In this document: positions 1-8,730 of the stretch, piece by piece
Numbering within the stretch: the stretch's first letter is position 1
How the letters are laid out: the number at the start of each line of letters is the position of its first letter
From: Hydrogenedens sp964549105
GTDB taxonomy: Bacteria > Hydrogenedentota > Hydrogenedentia > Hydrogenedentales > Hydrogenedentaceae
Direction of reading: 5' to 3'
Assembly (NCBI GenBank): GCA_964549105.1
Contig: CAZJTZ010000010.1
Span: 42,333 to 106,332 of the forward strand
Length of the DNA: 64,000 nucleotides
Program-made: the position numbers and the translations under genes
The notes under the pieces: generated by a model
Seen by the model: only the letters and a program-made list of their open reading frames with translations
Databases searched by the model: none
Told to the model about the DNA's origin: nothing

Positions 1-329
1 TAAGACTTTGTTCCCTCTAAAACCCATAGTTAGAATGGCAATATTAGATTTTTACTACATTGAAAACAAGAGAATGCAATATGCTTTTCTTATACAAACT
101 AATCTTTCAGAAGTTTTCATTTACTTTTGTTTCACACTTAACCTTTTGTAATCTTATACCTCTTTTATCATTTCAAACTTCTCTACCATTTTATCTCCAT
201 CCCTGTTATCTCGAGCAAAGCAAGAAATCTTAAACCCAATTGTAATTTCAAATACATTTTTTATTATTTCAAAATTTAATAGGCAAAATTTTTTCTTATT
301 CCTGGCAAACAGTAGTAAAATGCAATATT
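1..329. other. A+T-rich non-coding stretch at the left window edge
   Basis: I see no convincing gene, RNA or terminator hairpin here. It lies downstream of the minus-strand gene ending at 330 and may include the 3' flank of a gene outside the window. Confidence 0.5.
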
Positions 330-962
330 TTATCTTGCGAGTTTTAGAAGATTTTTAGGATATTTTTTGTTTTTATCTTGTTTCACTACAATACGGTCGC
401 CGATGTAATTCTGTTGTGCTTTTTCAACAGGGTCCATTTCTATTTCGCGTGCTTTACGGGCTTGTTGTCTGGCTTCTTGTATCTCCTTCGCCTTTTCCAA
501 CCGTATCTGCACTTTTTCGTCACTTTCCACATGAACATGGTCTAACGATACCAACACAGGGAAGGCAGGTCCACTGCATATAAGGTCCCCAACATTCCTC
601 CAAACAACATCCGCCTCTACTTTCTTTGTCAATTCTGTCTTCTCTTTATAAAAATTTGGCTGTTGAGATAGGCAGGAAAAAAGTACCCCTTTCCAAAAAC
701 TATACAGAAATTCCGTTGAACCATTACGAACCCCGCGTGCCGTTTCTACCGTTCCCAGGACAGGTGTATTCATGTTCCCTTCAACAAATTTCTCCTTTGT
801 CTGATGTGCAAAGGCAGTTATCCCTCTCCAAAACCATTTATAGGGCCGCAGTGCTGGCTCTTCTGCATTCCCTAACGGACCTACATACGCAGGTTCAATC
901 GCAGAGCAAGCAACAGCAAATAATAAACCCACGAACCACATCACCAATGTAAGCCTTCTCAT
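330..962 (-). CDS. Secreted or lipoprotein-like envelope protein, possibly TIGR04073-type
   Basis: A 210-residue protein with an N-terminal hydrophobic signal (residues 1-20) ending in a Cys at residue 19 (FAVAC), so lipidation is possible. The middle (about residues 40-95) has the pattern RGI...NTPVLGTVETARG...GSTEFLYSFWKGV. This recalls the short envelope proteins modelled as TIGR04073 (exosortase-associated), but the match is from memory and weak. The C-terminal third is charged and rich in Lys, Glu and Gln, likely helical. The ATG has a clear AGGAG Shine-Dalgarno just upstream, and a good promoter lies at 1015-1042. It is a single gene, divergent from the aldolase gene. Function unknown. 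Confidence 0.6.
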   Translation of the reverse strand: MRRLTLVMWFVGLLFAVACSAIEPAYVGPLGNAEEPALRPYKWFWRGITAFAHQTKEKFVEGNMNTPVLGTVETARGVRNGSTEFLYSFWKGVLFSCLSQQPNFYKEKTELTKKVEADVVWRNVGDLICSGPAFPVLVSLDHVHVESDEKVQIRLEKAKEIQEARQQARKAREIEMDPVEKAQQNYIGDRIVVKQDKNKKYPKNLLKLAR

Positions 963-1014
963 TATTGTTTCTCCTGTCTTTGAAACTGTTCATTATATAA
1001 TTGATTTCATAGCC

Positions 1015-1042
1015 ATTATAGTATAATATATCATTATCTCAA
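1015..1042 (-). promoter_or_regulatory. Sigma-70-type promoter for the envelope gene
   Basis: On the minus strand TTGAGA and a perfect TATAAT are separated by 16 bases, about 50 bases upstream of the start codon at 962. Confidence 0.5.
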
Positions 1043-1082
1043 CAAAATCTCAACAATTTATTATAAAACCCTTGACAATATT

Positions 1083-1111
1083 TTGACAAATAAGAAATAT
1101 TGAAAAATAAT
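1083..1111 (+). promoter_or_regulatory. Sigma-70-type promoter for the aldolase gene
   Basis: TTGACA at 1083-1088 and AATAAT at 1106-1111 are spaced by 17 bases, about 27 bases before the chosen start at 1139. A second TTGACA lies 10 bases further upstream. Confidence 0.5.
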
Positions 1112-1138
1112 TAATCGTTTTTTATGGAGATTAAGTGC

Positions 1139-2092
1139 ATGTATCGCCCTGAAGTAAAGATTTTAGATGTAACCATTCGTGATGGTGGTTTAATGAACAA
1201 TTGGGACTTCTCAAAAAGTATGGTGAAAGACATCTTTCATGGTTTGGCAGAAGCGGGAGTTGATTATGTAGAATTGGGATACCGTGCAGATAAACGGCTA
1301 TTTTCACCAAGCGAATTTGGACCCTGGCGTTTTTGTAACGAAGAAGATTTGCGTGATGTGGCTTATGAGTGCGACACCAAAATATCAGTGATGTGTGATG
1401 TAGGCAAAACCAATCTGGACGATTTTATTCCGCGTTCAGAGAGTATTATCTCCATGGTCCGTGTAGCCTGCTATATTCCCGAGGTAGACGAGGGATTAAA
1501 AAATGCACAATACATGAAAGACTTAGGCTATGAAGTCAGTTTGAACCTGATGGCCGTGTCTACTGTAGATGAGCATCTCATTGATGAAGCACTAAAAAAG
1601 ATTTCTAATTCAAACATTGATTTGGTATACATTGTAGACAGTTTTGGATATTATTACTCTGAACATATTCGTTATTTGACAGAAAAATATATCCATGCAC
1701 TTCCGGGCAAGGCAATCGGCATTCATACCCACAACAACCGTCAACTTGCCTTCGCCAATTCTATTGAAGCCTTATTGGCAGGGGCACAATTTGTGGACAG
1801 CAGTTTGTATGGTATGGGTAGAGCCGCAGGAAATTGCACAACAGAACTATTGTTGAGTTTTCTGGAAAATCCCAAATATGATTTGAGACCTGTCCTGGAT
1901 TTGATTGAACGATACTTTGTCCCTTTGAAAGAAGAATTGAAGTGGGGTTATGAACTTCCTTATCTTGTTACAGGTGTATTAAATCAACATCCGCGAACAG
2001 CATTGGCATATATGAAAGAGCAAAATCAAGGGGGTCAACACAGTTTGAAAGAATTTTACGAATCCCATATAAAAAATGTAAAAACAAAATAA
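1139..2092 (+). CDS. DRE-TIM aldolase, HMG-CoA lyase / 4-hydroxy-2-oxovalerate aldolase-like
   Basis: A TIM-barrel metal-dependent carbon-carbon lyase or synthase of the HMGL-like family. The N-terminal motif DVTIRDGG supplies the metal-binding Asp, and IGIHTHNNRQ supplies the HxH metal ligands. GYRADK and the GMGRAAGNCTTE segment also fit 4-hydroxy-2-oxovalerate aldolase relatives. At about 317 residues it is a single catalytic domain without the C-terminal DmpG extension or the regulatory domain of isopropylmalate synthases. An in-frame ATG exists 15 bases upstream (1124) without a Shine-Dalgarno; I chose 1139 because GGAG sits 9 bases before it. No pathway partner (acetaldehyde dehydrogenase, hydratase) is adjacent, so the substrate is unknown; similar stand-alone aldolases occur in surface sugar loci. 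Confidence 0.8.
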   Translation: MYRPEVKILDVTIRDGGLMNNWDFSKSMVKDIFHGLAEAGVDYVELGYRADKRLFSPSEFGPWRFCNEEDLRDVAYECDTKISVMCDVGKTNLDDFIPRSESIISMVRVACYIPEVDEGLKNAQYMKDLGYEVSLNLMAVSTVDEHLIDEALKKISNSNIDLVYIVDSFGYYYSEHIRYLTEKYIHALPGKAIGIHTHNNRQLAFANSIEALLAGAQFVDSSLYGMGRAAGNCTTELLLSFLENPKYDLRPVLDLIERYFVPLKEELKWGYELPYLVTGVLNQHPRTALAYMKEQNQGGQHSLKEFYESHIKNVKTK

Positions 2093-2125
2093 GAGTGAAA
2101 CAAAAATCTTATAATTTTCAACAAA

Positions 2126-3505
2126 ATGGATAATCTTTTTGAGAAATCGGAATCAAAGGACAATGCTGTAAACGCGCCATTAGCACGGCGAGTCAGTCCA
2201 CGCACACTGGACGAGTTAATTGGACAGGAAGCAATATTGGGTCCGGGAAAAGCCTTACGCCGTGCTATTGAAAGTGATTCTTTAACCTCATTAATCCTAT
2301 ATGGCCCTCCTGGAACCGGCAAAACAGCCTTAGCACGGATTATCGCCCGACGCACACATGCCTATTTTGAGCCCATCAATGCAGTCATATCCAATGTCCG
2401 TGAACTACGCACCATTTTAGAGAAAGCCCGTTATCATTTACAGCGGGAACACCGCAAAACGATTCTGTTCATAGATGAGATTCATCGCTTCAATCGTACC
2501 CAGCAAGATGCACTACTGCCCGATGTAGAGATGGGAAATGTTATCCTCATAGGTGCAACTACCGAAAATCCCTATTTCAGTGTTGTTTCTCCACTATTGT
2601 CCCGTTCCCAAATTTATAAATTTGAACCTCTCACAGAAGAAAATATCATTCTTATCCTACAACGAGCCTTACATCATCCTCAACGCGGTTTTGAAGGATA
2701 TAATATTATTATTGATGATGTCGCCTTACATTTTTTGGCAAAATATGGTGAAGGTGACGCAAGGCGTTCCTTAAATGCCCTTGAACTGGCTCTCTTAACT
2801 GCACCGCGAAAAGAAAAGAACATCATCATTGACTTAAATCTTGTTCAGGATTGTATATCCGAGAAACTTTTGCATTACGACAGAACGGGTGATGAGCACT
2901 ATGATATCGCTTCTGCCTTCATAAAAAGTGTGCGAGGAAGCCATCCCGATTCTGCTCTCTATTGGATGGCACGCATGCTGGAAGCAGGAGAACCCCCGCG
3001 GTTTGTTGCTCGGCGTCTATGTATTTTAGCCTCGGAAGATATTGGCAATGCCGACCCAATGGCTCTGGTAGTGGCAGTTTCCGCATGGGAAGCTACAGAA
3101 TTTATTGGCATGCCCGAAGCACGAATTATTCTCGCACAAGCCGTAACCTATCTCGCCTGTGCCCCAAAGAGTAATTCGTCCTATCTGGCTATTGAAAAGG
3201 CAATGGAAATGGTTAAATCACAAACAACGGTTCCCGTCCCACAAGCCCTGCGAGATACCCATTATCGCGGTGCTGAAATGTTAGGGCATGGGATGGGCTA
3301 CCAGTACCCCCATGAAGCAGAAGAAGGTTACATTCCGCAGGACTATGGGCTTCCGCGGGGTGTGTTTTATCATCCTTTACCTCGTGGCACAGAACAAATC
3401 TTTTTACAACGGCTTAAACATTGGGAAGAAATGGATAAACAGAATTTAGAAACAGGTGACTCCCAAATTCCTAAAGAAGAAACCGAACAGAAAAATCAAG
3501 AATGA
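2126..3505 (+). CDS. rarA: Replication-associated recombination protein A (RarA/MgsA)
   Basis: A clamp-loader-like AAA+ ATPase that acts at stalled replication forks together with SSB. The 459 residues show Walker A GPPGTGKT at residues 60-67, Walker B FIDEIH at 115-120 followed by RFNRTQQD, sensor 1 GATTENP and sensor 2 GDARRSLN. The C-terminal half has the family tetramerisation region with KSVRGSHPDSALYWMARML and EDIGNADP. Full length for the family. No strong Shine-Dalgarno precedes the ATG. The stop overlaps the next start by 4 bases (ATGA), so the thioredoxin-like gene is translationally coupled. Confidence 0.95.
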   Translation: MDNLFEKSESKDNAVNAPLARRVSPRTLDELIGQEAILGPGKALRRAIESDSLTSLILYGPPGTGKTALARIIARRTHAYFEPINAVISNVRELRTILEKARYHLQREHRKTILFIDEIHRFNRTQQDALLPDVEMGNVILIGATTENPYFSVVSPLLSRSQIYKFEPLTEENIILILQRALHHPQRGFEGYNIIIDDVALHFLAKYGEGDARRSLNALELALLTAPRKEKNIIIDLNLVQDCISEKLLHYDRTGDEHYDIASAFIKSVRGSHPDSALYWMARMLEAGEPPRFVARRLCILASEDIGNADPMALVVAVSAWEATEFIGMPEARIILAQAVTYLACAPKSNSSYLAIEKAMEMVKSQTTVPVPQALRDTHYRGAEMLGHGMGYQYPHEAEEGYIPQDYGLPRGVFYHPLPRGTEQIFLQRLKHWEEMDKQNLETGDSQIPKEETEQKNQE

Positions 3506-4095
3506 GCGAAGAAGTATCAAAAAGAAAAACATGGAAACCCTTTTTATTGGGCTGTCTATGCGGAATATTTATAACCTTATTGTTTATCATTGCCGGCATA
3601 TTGATTGGTGCACATACCTTAAAATTTCAGATGGCAAAATGGGAAGTATCCACACTACGAACACCCAAAATACAGACCTTCGAAATACTCGACTACTCTG
3701 CTATCGGTGTAGATATGGAGGGAAAAAAAATCCCTTTCAATGGTTTCAAGGGCAAGCCCATATTTATATTGGTATGGCATCCCGAGTGTGTTCACTGCCT
3801 CTCTACCCTAATGACCGTCCAGAATCTCTACGAATCGCTTAACAGTTTTGATGTGCCAGTACTTGCCCTGACTGAAGGAAAATTAGAAGATATAGCAAAA
3901 GTGCGTCGCGAATTAAACTGCACCCTTCCTATGCTTCAAGTAAAAGGGGCATTCGTAAAAAGTTTATGCGGCGATAATGTTCCTTGTGGGCTTATTATCA
4001 ATCGAGAAGGGAAAATTATCTATCGCTATACCGGTAGTGCAGACTGGGGCAGTGAAGAAATAACAAATTACCTTATAACTCTTCTTGGAAATTAA
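3502..4095 (+). CDS. Membrane-anchored thioredoxin-like protein (AhpC/TSA-TlpA type)
   Basis: A 197-residue protein with one N-terminal transmembrane anchor (about residues 13-37) and an extracytoplasmic thioredoxin fold. The active-site CxxC is CVHC, in the segment WHPECVHCLSTL. The expected cis-Pro loop reads NVPCGLIINREG, so a third Cys follows the proline where Thr is more usual. The likely role is thiol-disulphide exchange outside the cytoplasm, for example cytochrome c maturation or protein disulphide reduction; no partner genes are nearby. It overlaps rarA by 4 bases. It could also be a peroxiredoxin-like or redox-sensing protein. Confidence 0.75.
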   Translation: MSEEVSKRKTWKPFLLGCLCGIFITLLFIIAGILIGAHTLKFQMAKWEVSTLRTPKIQTFEILDYSAIGVDMEGKKIPFNGFKGKPIFILVWHPECVHCLSTLMTVQNLYESLNSFDVPVLALTEGKLEDIAKVRRELNCTLPMLQVKGAFVKSLCGDNVPCGLIINREGKIIYRYTGSADWGSEEITNYLITLLGN

Positions 4096-4102
4096 TGACT
4101 TA

Positions 4103-4867
4103 TCACTCTTTGTCTACTTCTCTGAGGTCTAATTGCATGAAGGCATCAATCACCTTAGGGTCAAAATGTTTTCCTCGTTCTTCCTGTAAGTAATTCACAG
4201 ATTCTTCCCTTGTAGCCATACCAGAACGATAAGCACGAGGAGAGGTCATTGCACAGTAGACATCAATTACCTTTAATATTCGTGATAAAAAAGGAATTTC
4301 TTCACCTTCAATACCCATAGGATAGCCATCCCCATCATAACATTCATGGTGCGAAGCAATAACCTCCGCTATCTCAGGGAAAATGTTCCTTTCCTTCAAA
4401 ATATTAGCACCAATATAAGCATGGGACTTTAACATCACCCATTCGTCATAAGTAAGCACCGTTTTCTTTAACAAAATATCGTTTGGAATATTCAATTTTC
4501 CAATATCTCTTAACACGCAACTATGTTCCAGAACCCACATCTGATTCGGGACAAGTTCCATGACCTTACCCAATGCCTTAGCCAGTTTCACCATGCGTTG
4601 GGCGCTACCTACCGGGATGTCCTCACGACTATCAATAGCGTCGGAGATAAAATAAAATAAAGCATCATATTCATTCCTTGTCGCATTGATTGCGTCTAAA
4701 ACAGGATTTAAGTTGTTCCCCTGCAGAATAGCCATAATTATCCCTGAAAAAGGTGTATCCTCCATCTGCGGGTTTATAATCACAGGGCTATCTTCTTTAG
4801 GAAAAGCACTTATTACTTTTTTTAAAATTTGCGGAGATAATGTGGTAGAAATAAGACGGAAGTTCAT
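4103..4867 (-). CDS. HD-GYP domain protein with degenerate metal site
   Basis: HD-GYP proteins normally hydrolyse cyclic di-GMP. This 254-residue protein keeps the C-terminal hallmarks: KSHAYIGANIL, ASHHECYDGDGYP and VIDVYCAMTSPRAYR. Two metal-ligand positions are changed. The usual HD of HDIGK reads RDIGK (codon AGA, about residue 123), and the upstream GHS is replaced by GSA in PVGSAQRM. The protein may therefore be inactive or act as a c-di-GMP sensor or scaffold. About 75 N-terminal residues have no recognised domain, and there is no receiver or membrane segment. The next minus-strand gene upstream is 6 bases away, probably in the same operon. Confidence 0.8.
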   Translation of the reverse strand: MNFRLISTTLSPQILKKVISAFPKEDSPVIINPQMEDTPFSGIIMAILQGNNLNPVLDAINATRNEYDALFYFISDAIDSREDIPVGSAQRMVKLAKALGKVMELVPNQMWVLEHSCVLRDIGKLNIPNDILLKKTVLTYDEWVMLKSHAYIGANILKERNIFPEIAEVIASHHECYDGDGYPMGIEGEEIPFLSRILKVIDVYCAMTSPRAYRSGMATREESVNYLQEERGKHFDPKVIDAFMQLDLREVDKE

Positions 4868-4873
4868 ATCTTG

Positions 4874-5404
4874 TCAGTCCTTATCCTTTTTATTTTTATG
4901 ACTTTTGGGAAACGATTCGGAAAAAGTTATCCTAACCCGCTTTGAAAAATTGATGTAGAGATAACAAATAATAAAGTAGATTAATGAAGCAATTGTCTCA
5001 TAAGCCACTTTAGAAAGGACAAACTCGTAATAATCTGGTGGAAACTCGACCAGGGAAAATAAAAGGGTTATTCCAAGAACAAGAGAACATAAAAATGTAA
5101 TTAGATAGGCTTTTGTTAGAACGATTGCACCTCTCCATAATGATAAGATAGATGCCCCAGCAAAAATACCAAATAAAATTACGAAAGCTCGTAAAATTGA
5201 TTCCAGAATCATGAATAACCATAAACCCGGTATGTAGTCAAAATCAGGAGAAGCATTCTGGTAATCGTTAATTAAATTGTAAATACCAACAAAAGGAGCA
5301 AAAAAAATAAATACTAAACATAACAAGAGGAAAAGCCCATTTACTCCGGGCTCCAGAGTCTTTTTTATTTGTAATTCAGATTCACTGCTATTAGATAAAT
5401 TCAT
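4874..5404 (-). CDS. Four-helix membrane protein, DUF2569-like
   Basis: A hydrophobic 176-residue protein with four predicted transmembrane segments: GLFLLLCLVFIFFAPFVGI, a segment beginning GLWLFMILESILRAFVIL, one around AYLITFLCSLVLGITLLF, and a last around ASLIYFIICYLYI. It has a short basic C-tail (HKNKKDKD). The layout resembles DUF2569 (YdgK-like) proteins, of unknown function. The frame is open further upstream from a TTG inside recD2, but the ATG at 5404 leaves a normal 25-base gap after recD2 and was chosen. It lies between recD2 and the degenerate HD-GYP gene on the same strand. Confidence 0.55.
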   Translation of the reverse strand: MNLSNSSESELQIKKTLEPGVNGLFLLLCLVFIFFAPFVGIYNLINDYQNASPDFDYIPGLWLFMILESILRAFVILFGIFAGASILSLWRGAIVLTKAYLITFLCSLVLGITLLFSLVEFPPDYYEFVLSKVAYETIASLIYFIICYLYINFSKRVRITFSESFPKSHKNKKDKD

Positions 5405-5429
5405 ATTGATAAATTCCAGCAACCCTTCT

Positions 5430-7637
5430 TTAAGTATATTCCTGCAGAATATCATTTTCAAAATGGAAAGCATCCCGAAGTCTTTCCGCGAGTAAGGTAT
5501 TTCTGCGTATAGATTGAGTAGAATGTAGTGCTTTTTCAATAGCATTGGGAGAACCAATGATGGTTACCATTTTCTTGGCTCGTGTTATAGCGGTATATAG
5601 AACATTCCGTTGTAAAAGGAGATAATGTTGCGGTAGCATCAGTAAAATCACCACTGGATATTCACTCCCTTGCGATTTGTGCACAGTGGCTGCATAAGCC
5701 AAACTAATCTGGTCTAACTGGTCGTAGGTATATATTACAGGATGTTGTGGTTCAAAAACTACTGTAATGGTCCCCTCATCTTCATCCATCTCAGCAACAA
5801 CACCCACATCACCATTGAATACATCCTTCTCATAATTGTTCTTTATCTGCATTACCTTATCGCCGATACGGAAAGAGGTCTGCGGAATGGGTCTCCCATT
5901 GGGATTCAGGGCTTCTTGCAAACAATAGTTCAAATGGTGTACACCTGCATCACCTCTTCGCAAAGGTGCAAGCACTTGAATATCCTTTACCGGGTTATAC
6001 CCAAACCTTTTGGGGATTCGCTCTTGAACAATATGCAACAATGTTTGCAAAGCAGTTTGACTCTCACCCCGCCGAATAAAAAAGAAATCATTACGATTAA
6101 ATTCTGGAAACAAGCCCTGATTAATTCTGTGGGCATTGGTGATAATACCGCTCTGGGCAGATTGGCGAAATATCGTTTTTAACCGTATCACCGGAAATAC
6201 CTGGCTTGCAATAAGGTCAAAGAGGACATTTCCCGGGCCCACAGAAGGAAGTTGGTCCACATCACCGATAAATACAATATGGGCGGTAGAAGGCACGGCT
6301 CGAAGAAGGTTTAATAACAATACCTGGTCCACCATAGAACTTTCATCAACAATAAGCAAATCGCAAACAATCGGGTTTTCCCCATTACGATTGGGTTCAC
6401 CCGTCTGCGGGTTAAATTCCAGCAGCCGATGAATCGTGCTGGCGGCATGTCCCGTAACCATTTCCATTTGTTTCGCGGCTCTACCTGTCGGTGCCGCAAG
6501 AACAATTCGCACAGAATAGTCATCTAAAAAATATACCAGACTTTTAATCAAAGTCGTTTTACCTGTTCCCGGTCCACCAGTAATGACTGTAACCTTCGAA
6601 GTAAATATTTTAGCCAGAGCATTTTGCTGTTCCTCATTCAATTTAGGCAAGTGTGAATGAGGTGTAGACAAAAACTGCGATAAAGGCAGATTGGATGGAA
6701 AAGTAGTAGGAGAATGATAAATCCGTTTCAGATGTTTTACGCATTCATTCTCTACAAAATAATGAAATGGCAGATATACTGCTTCCTTTTCTTTACATGC
6801 CCTATTTGCACTACACATTTCTTCTAGTATCGGTGCAATCTGCGATTCGTCAAGTTTAAGCAATTCAGCCGCAGAATGAATCAACTCATCATAAGGTAAG
6901 AAGATATGCCCGTCATTTTCAGCATCATGAAGCGCATAACGAATACCTGCTTCAATGCGACCCGGATGGTCCGGGGCTATTCCCAATTCCTTTGCAATAC
7001 GGTCTGCCGTCTTAAACCCAATACCCTGTACCTCAGAAGCAATCTGGAATGGGTCTTTCCGAAGATAGGTCAGAACCTGATTCCCATAATATTTATACAA
7101 TTTTGTGGCTAAACCAATAGGTATATTGTATTGCTGTAAAGAAAGGAGTATTTCCATAAACTCCTGCTTCTCTTTCCATACCTCATGTATCTTTTGTGCC
7201 CTTCTTTTTCCTAATCCCGGAACATGGGCTAATCGCTCTGGCTCATGAGTCAAAACATGTAGAGTATCCGGTCCTAATGCTTTTATAATTCGCTCTGCAT
7301 ACCCTGCTCTTATTCCAGGAATAGCACCTGACGCAAGGAATTGAGCAATGGCTTCGGTAGACGACGGCTGTAATAATTCCATGTCTTGCGTATAAAACTG
7401 GGGACCAAATCGCGGATGATTGACCCAATAGCCCGAAATACGCACTGTGGCACCCTGTGAAATAGGAAACGATTTGCCCACAATGGTAATAAGATAGCCA
7501 TTATCTCTGCGTCTCAAACGGGCAACAAAAAAGCCATTGGTCGCATGTTCATAGACTATCTGCTCGATAAGCCCTTCAATTTGTTCCGGACCAAACTCTT
7601 TAGGTGTAAACGGAATTTCTAATGAATAAGGGTCCAT
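5430..7637 (-). CDS. recD2: RecD2-family ATP-dependent 5'-3' DNA helicase
   Basis: A superfamily 1B helicase of the RecB/C-independent RecD2 (YrrC) type. About 735 residues. The N-terminal domain carries helix-hairpin-helix motifs (HVPGLGKRRAQKI and QGIGFKTADRIAKELG). Walker A GGPGTGKT lies near residues 354-361, Walker B is LLIVDESSMVD, and later motifs include FIGDVDQLPSVGPGN, KTIFRQS, the SH3-like insertion GDKVMQIKNNYEKDVFNGD and motif VI AATVHKSQGSEYPVV. The role is DNA repair or mismatch correction. A TTG could start 18 bases upstream, but ATG at 7637 (MDPYSLEIPF) is the more likely start; neither has a strong Shine-Dalgarno. No RecB or RecC is present in the window. Confidence 0.93.
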   Translation of the reverse strand: MDPYSLEIPFTPKEFGPEQIEGLIEQIVYEHATNGFFVARLRRRDNGYLITIVGKSFPISQGATVRISGYWVNHPRFGPQFYTQDMELLQPSSTEAIAQFLASGAIPGIRAGYAERIIKALGPDTLHVLTHEPERLAHVPGLGKRRAQKIHEVWKEKQEFMEILLSLQQYNIPIGLATKLYKYYGNQVLTYLRKDPFQIASEVQGIGFKTADRIAKELGIAPDHPGRIEAGIRYALHDAENDGHIFLPYDELIHSAAELLKLDESQIAPILEEMCSANRACKEKEAVYLPFHYFVENECVKHLKRIYHSPTTFPSNLPLSQFLSTPHSHLPKLNEEQQNALAKIFTSKVTVITGGPGTGKTTLIKSLVYFLDDYSVRIVLAAPTGRAAKQMEMVTGHAASTIHRLLEFNPQTGEPNRNGENPIVCDLLIVDESSMVDQVLLLNLLRAVPSTAHIVFIGDVDQLPSVGPGNVLFDLIASQVFPVIRLKTIFRQSAQSGIITNAHRINQGLFPEFNRNDFFFIRRGESQTALQTLLHIVQERIPKRFGYNPVKDIQVLAPLRRGDAGVHHLNYCLQEALNPNGRPIPQTSFRIGDKVMQIKNNYEKDVFNGDVGVVAEMDEDEGTITVVFEPQHPVIYTYDQLDQISLAYAATVHKSQGSEYPVVILLMLPQHYLLLQRNVLYTAITRAKKMVTIIGSPNAIEKALHSTQSIRRNTLLAERLRDAFHFENDILQEYT

Positions 7638-7908
7638 TAAAAAGTAACTTTTCAAGTATTAGTTAATTTGAGTAATTAAATATTTCCCTGATTATACATT
7701 TTACCTGATTTCTTCACATAGCGGTCAGGAGTAGTTTATCTCATTATAAAAGTATAAAGCACCATATCACCAAAAAACTTTATGGACAACTTTTGCTTTG
7801 TCTCTGATTAAACTTTATTCCTCCTATTTGTCTTATATGACTTATATAACTTATTCTCTCTCTACTATGGTTAATCTCTTAAAAAAACCTGTTTGTCTGG
7901 CAAGACTT

Positions 7909-8637
7909 TTAACCACCCAGAGGGACACTGTCATAACGACGCAAATATATAATATCGGTCGTGGCTCGCGGATGTTGGGTCAGGAGATACATAACCGCAT
8001 GAGCCACATCTTCCGGCTGCATCCAGTTGCTTTTATCCCGTTCTGGCATGTTTTCCTCACTAAGTCGGGTAGTAACACCACCAGGACATATTGCATGAAC
8101 ACGAATACCGTAGGGTTTTAGTTCCATCGCAAGCGTCTTGGTCAACCCGATAACACCATGCTTTGCTGCACAATACGCCGACTGTTTGGGAATGGGTCGC
8201 AATCCTGAATTGCTGGATATATTGACAATACTCCCACTATTCCTGGCTATCATATAGGGCAGAACACACTTTGTAACAATAAATGTACCCGTGAGATTGA
8301 CCTCTATTGTCTGCTTCCATTCTTCAAGGCTTAATTCGGTAAAAGGCTTGAATCGTGCAAATCCCGCATTATTAATCAATATATCCAACTGCCCCCATTT
8401 CTGAACAATAGTCTCCACGCATTGCTGAATCTGTTGCGGGTTTGTTACATCTGCAATTAAAGGTAAAGCCTCTCCATGCAATTTGCAAATCTCATCTGCT
8501 GTTTCTTTGACCTCCGATTCTGTGCGTGCAAGCATAGCCACAGAAACACCCATCTGTGCTAAAGCCATGGAAATTGCCTTACCGATACCTCTACCTGCTC
8601 CTGTAACTAACGCTACTTTCCCTTGTAAAGATTGCAT
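7909..8637 (-). CDS. Short-chain dehydrogenase/reductase (SDR, FabG-like)
   Basis: A classical Rossmann-fold NAD(P)-dependent oxidoreductase of 242 residues. It has the cofactor motif TGAGRGIG (residues 13-20), NNAG, the catalytic Ser in NISSNSG and YCAAK containing the catalytic Tyr and Lys, then PGGVTT. The C-terminal end (TTDIIYLRRYDSVPLGG) differs from FabG of fatty acid synthesis, which usually ends with an SGQ...DGG motif, so this is probably not the housekeeping FabG. Substrate unknown. A strong Shine-Dalgarno (AAGGAAAG) precedes the ATG. It is divergent from the glycoside hydrolase-like gene. Confidence 0.85.
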   Translation of the reverse strand: MQSLQGKVALVTGAGRGIGKAISMALAQMGVSVAMLARTESEVKETADEICKLHGEALPLIADVTNPQQIQQCVETIVQKWGQLDILINNAGFARFKPFTELSLEEWKQTIEVNLTGTFIVTKCVLPYMIARNSGSIVNISSNSGLRPIPKQSAYCAAKHGVIGLTKTLAMELKPYGIRVHAICPGGVTTRLSEENMPERDKSNWMQPEDVAHAVMYLLTQHPRATTDIIYLRRYDSVPLGG

Positions 8638-8730
8638 ATCTTTCCTTTTTTCATTTTTTTGGATAAAGTAAATTATACTAAATAGATAAACTTTGTTTCT
8701 AAAAGGTTTAACTTTATAAGGGATTTACAA

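Noticed and set aside
626..952. Plus-strand frame of 108 codons
   Set aside because: It lies entirely antisense to the envelope gene, which has a signal peptide, promoter and Shine-Dalgarno.
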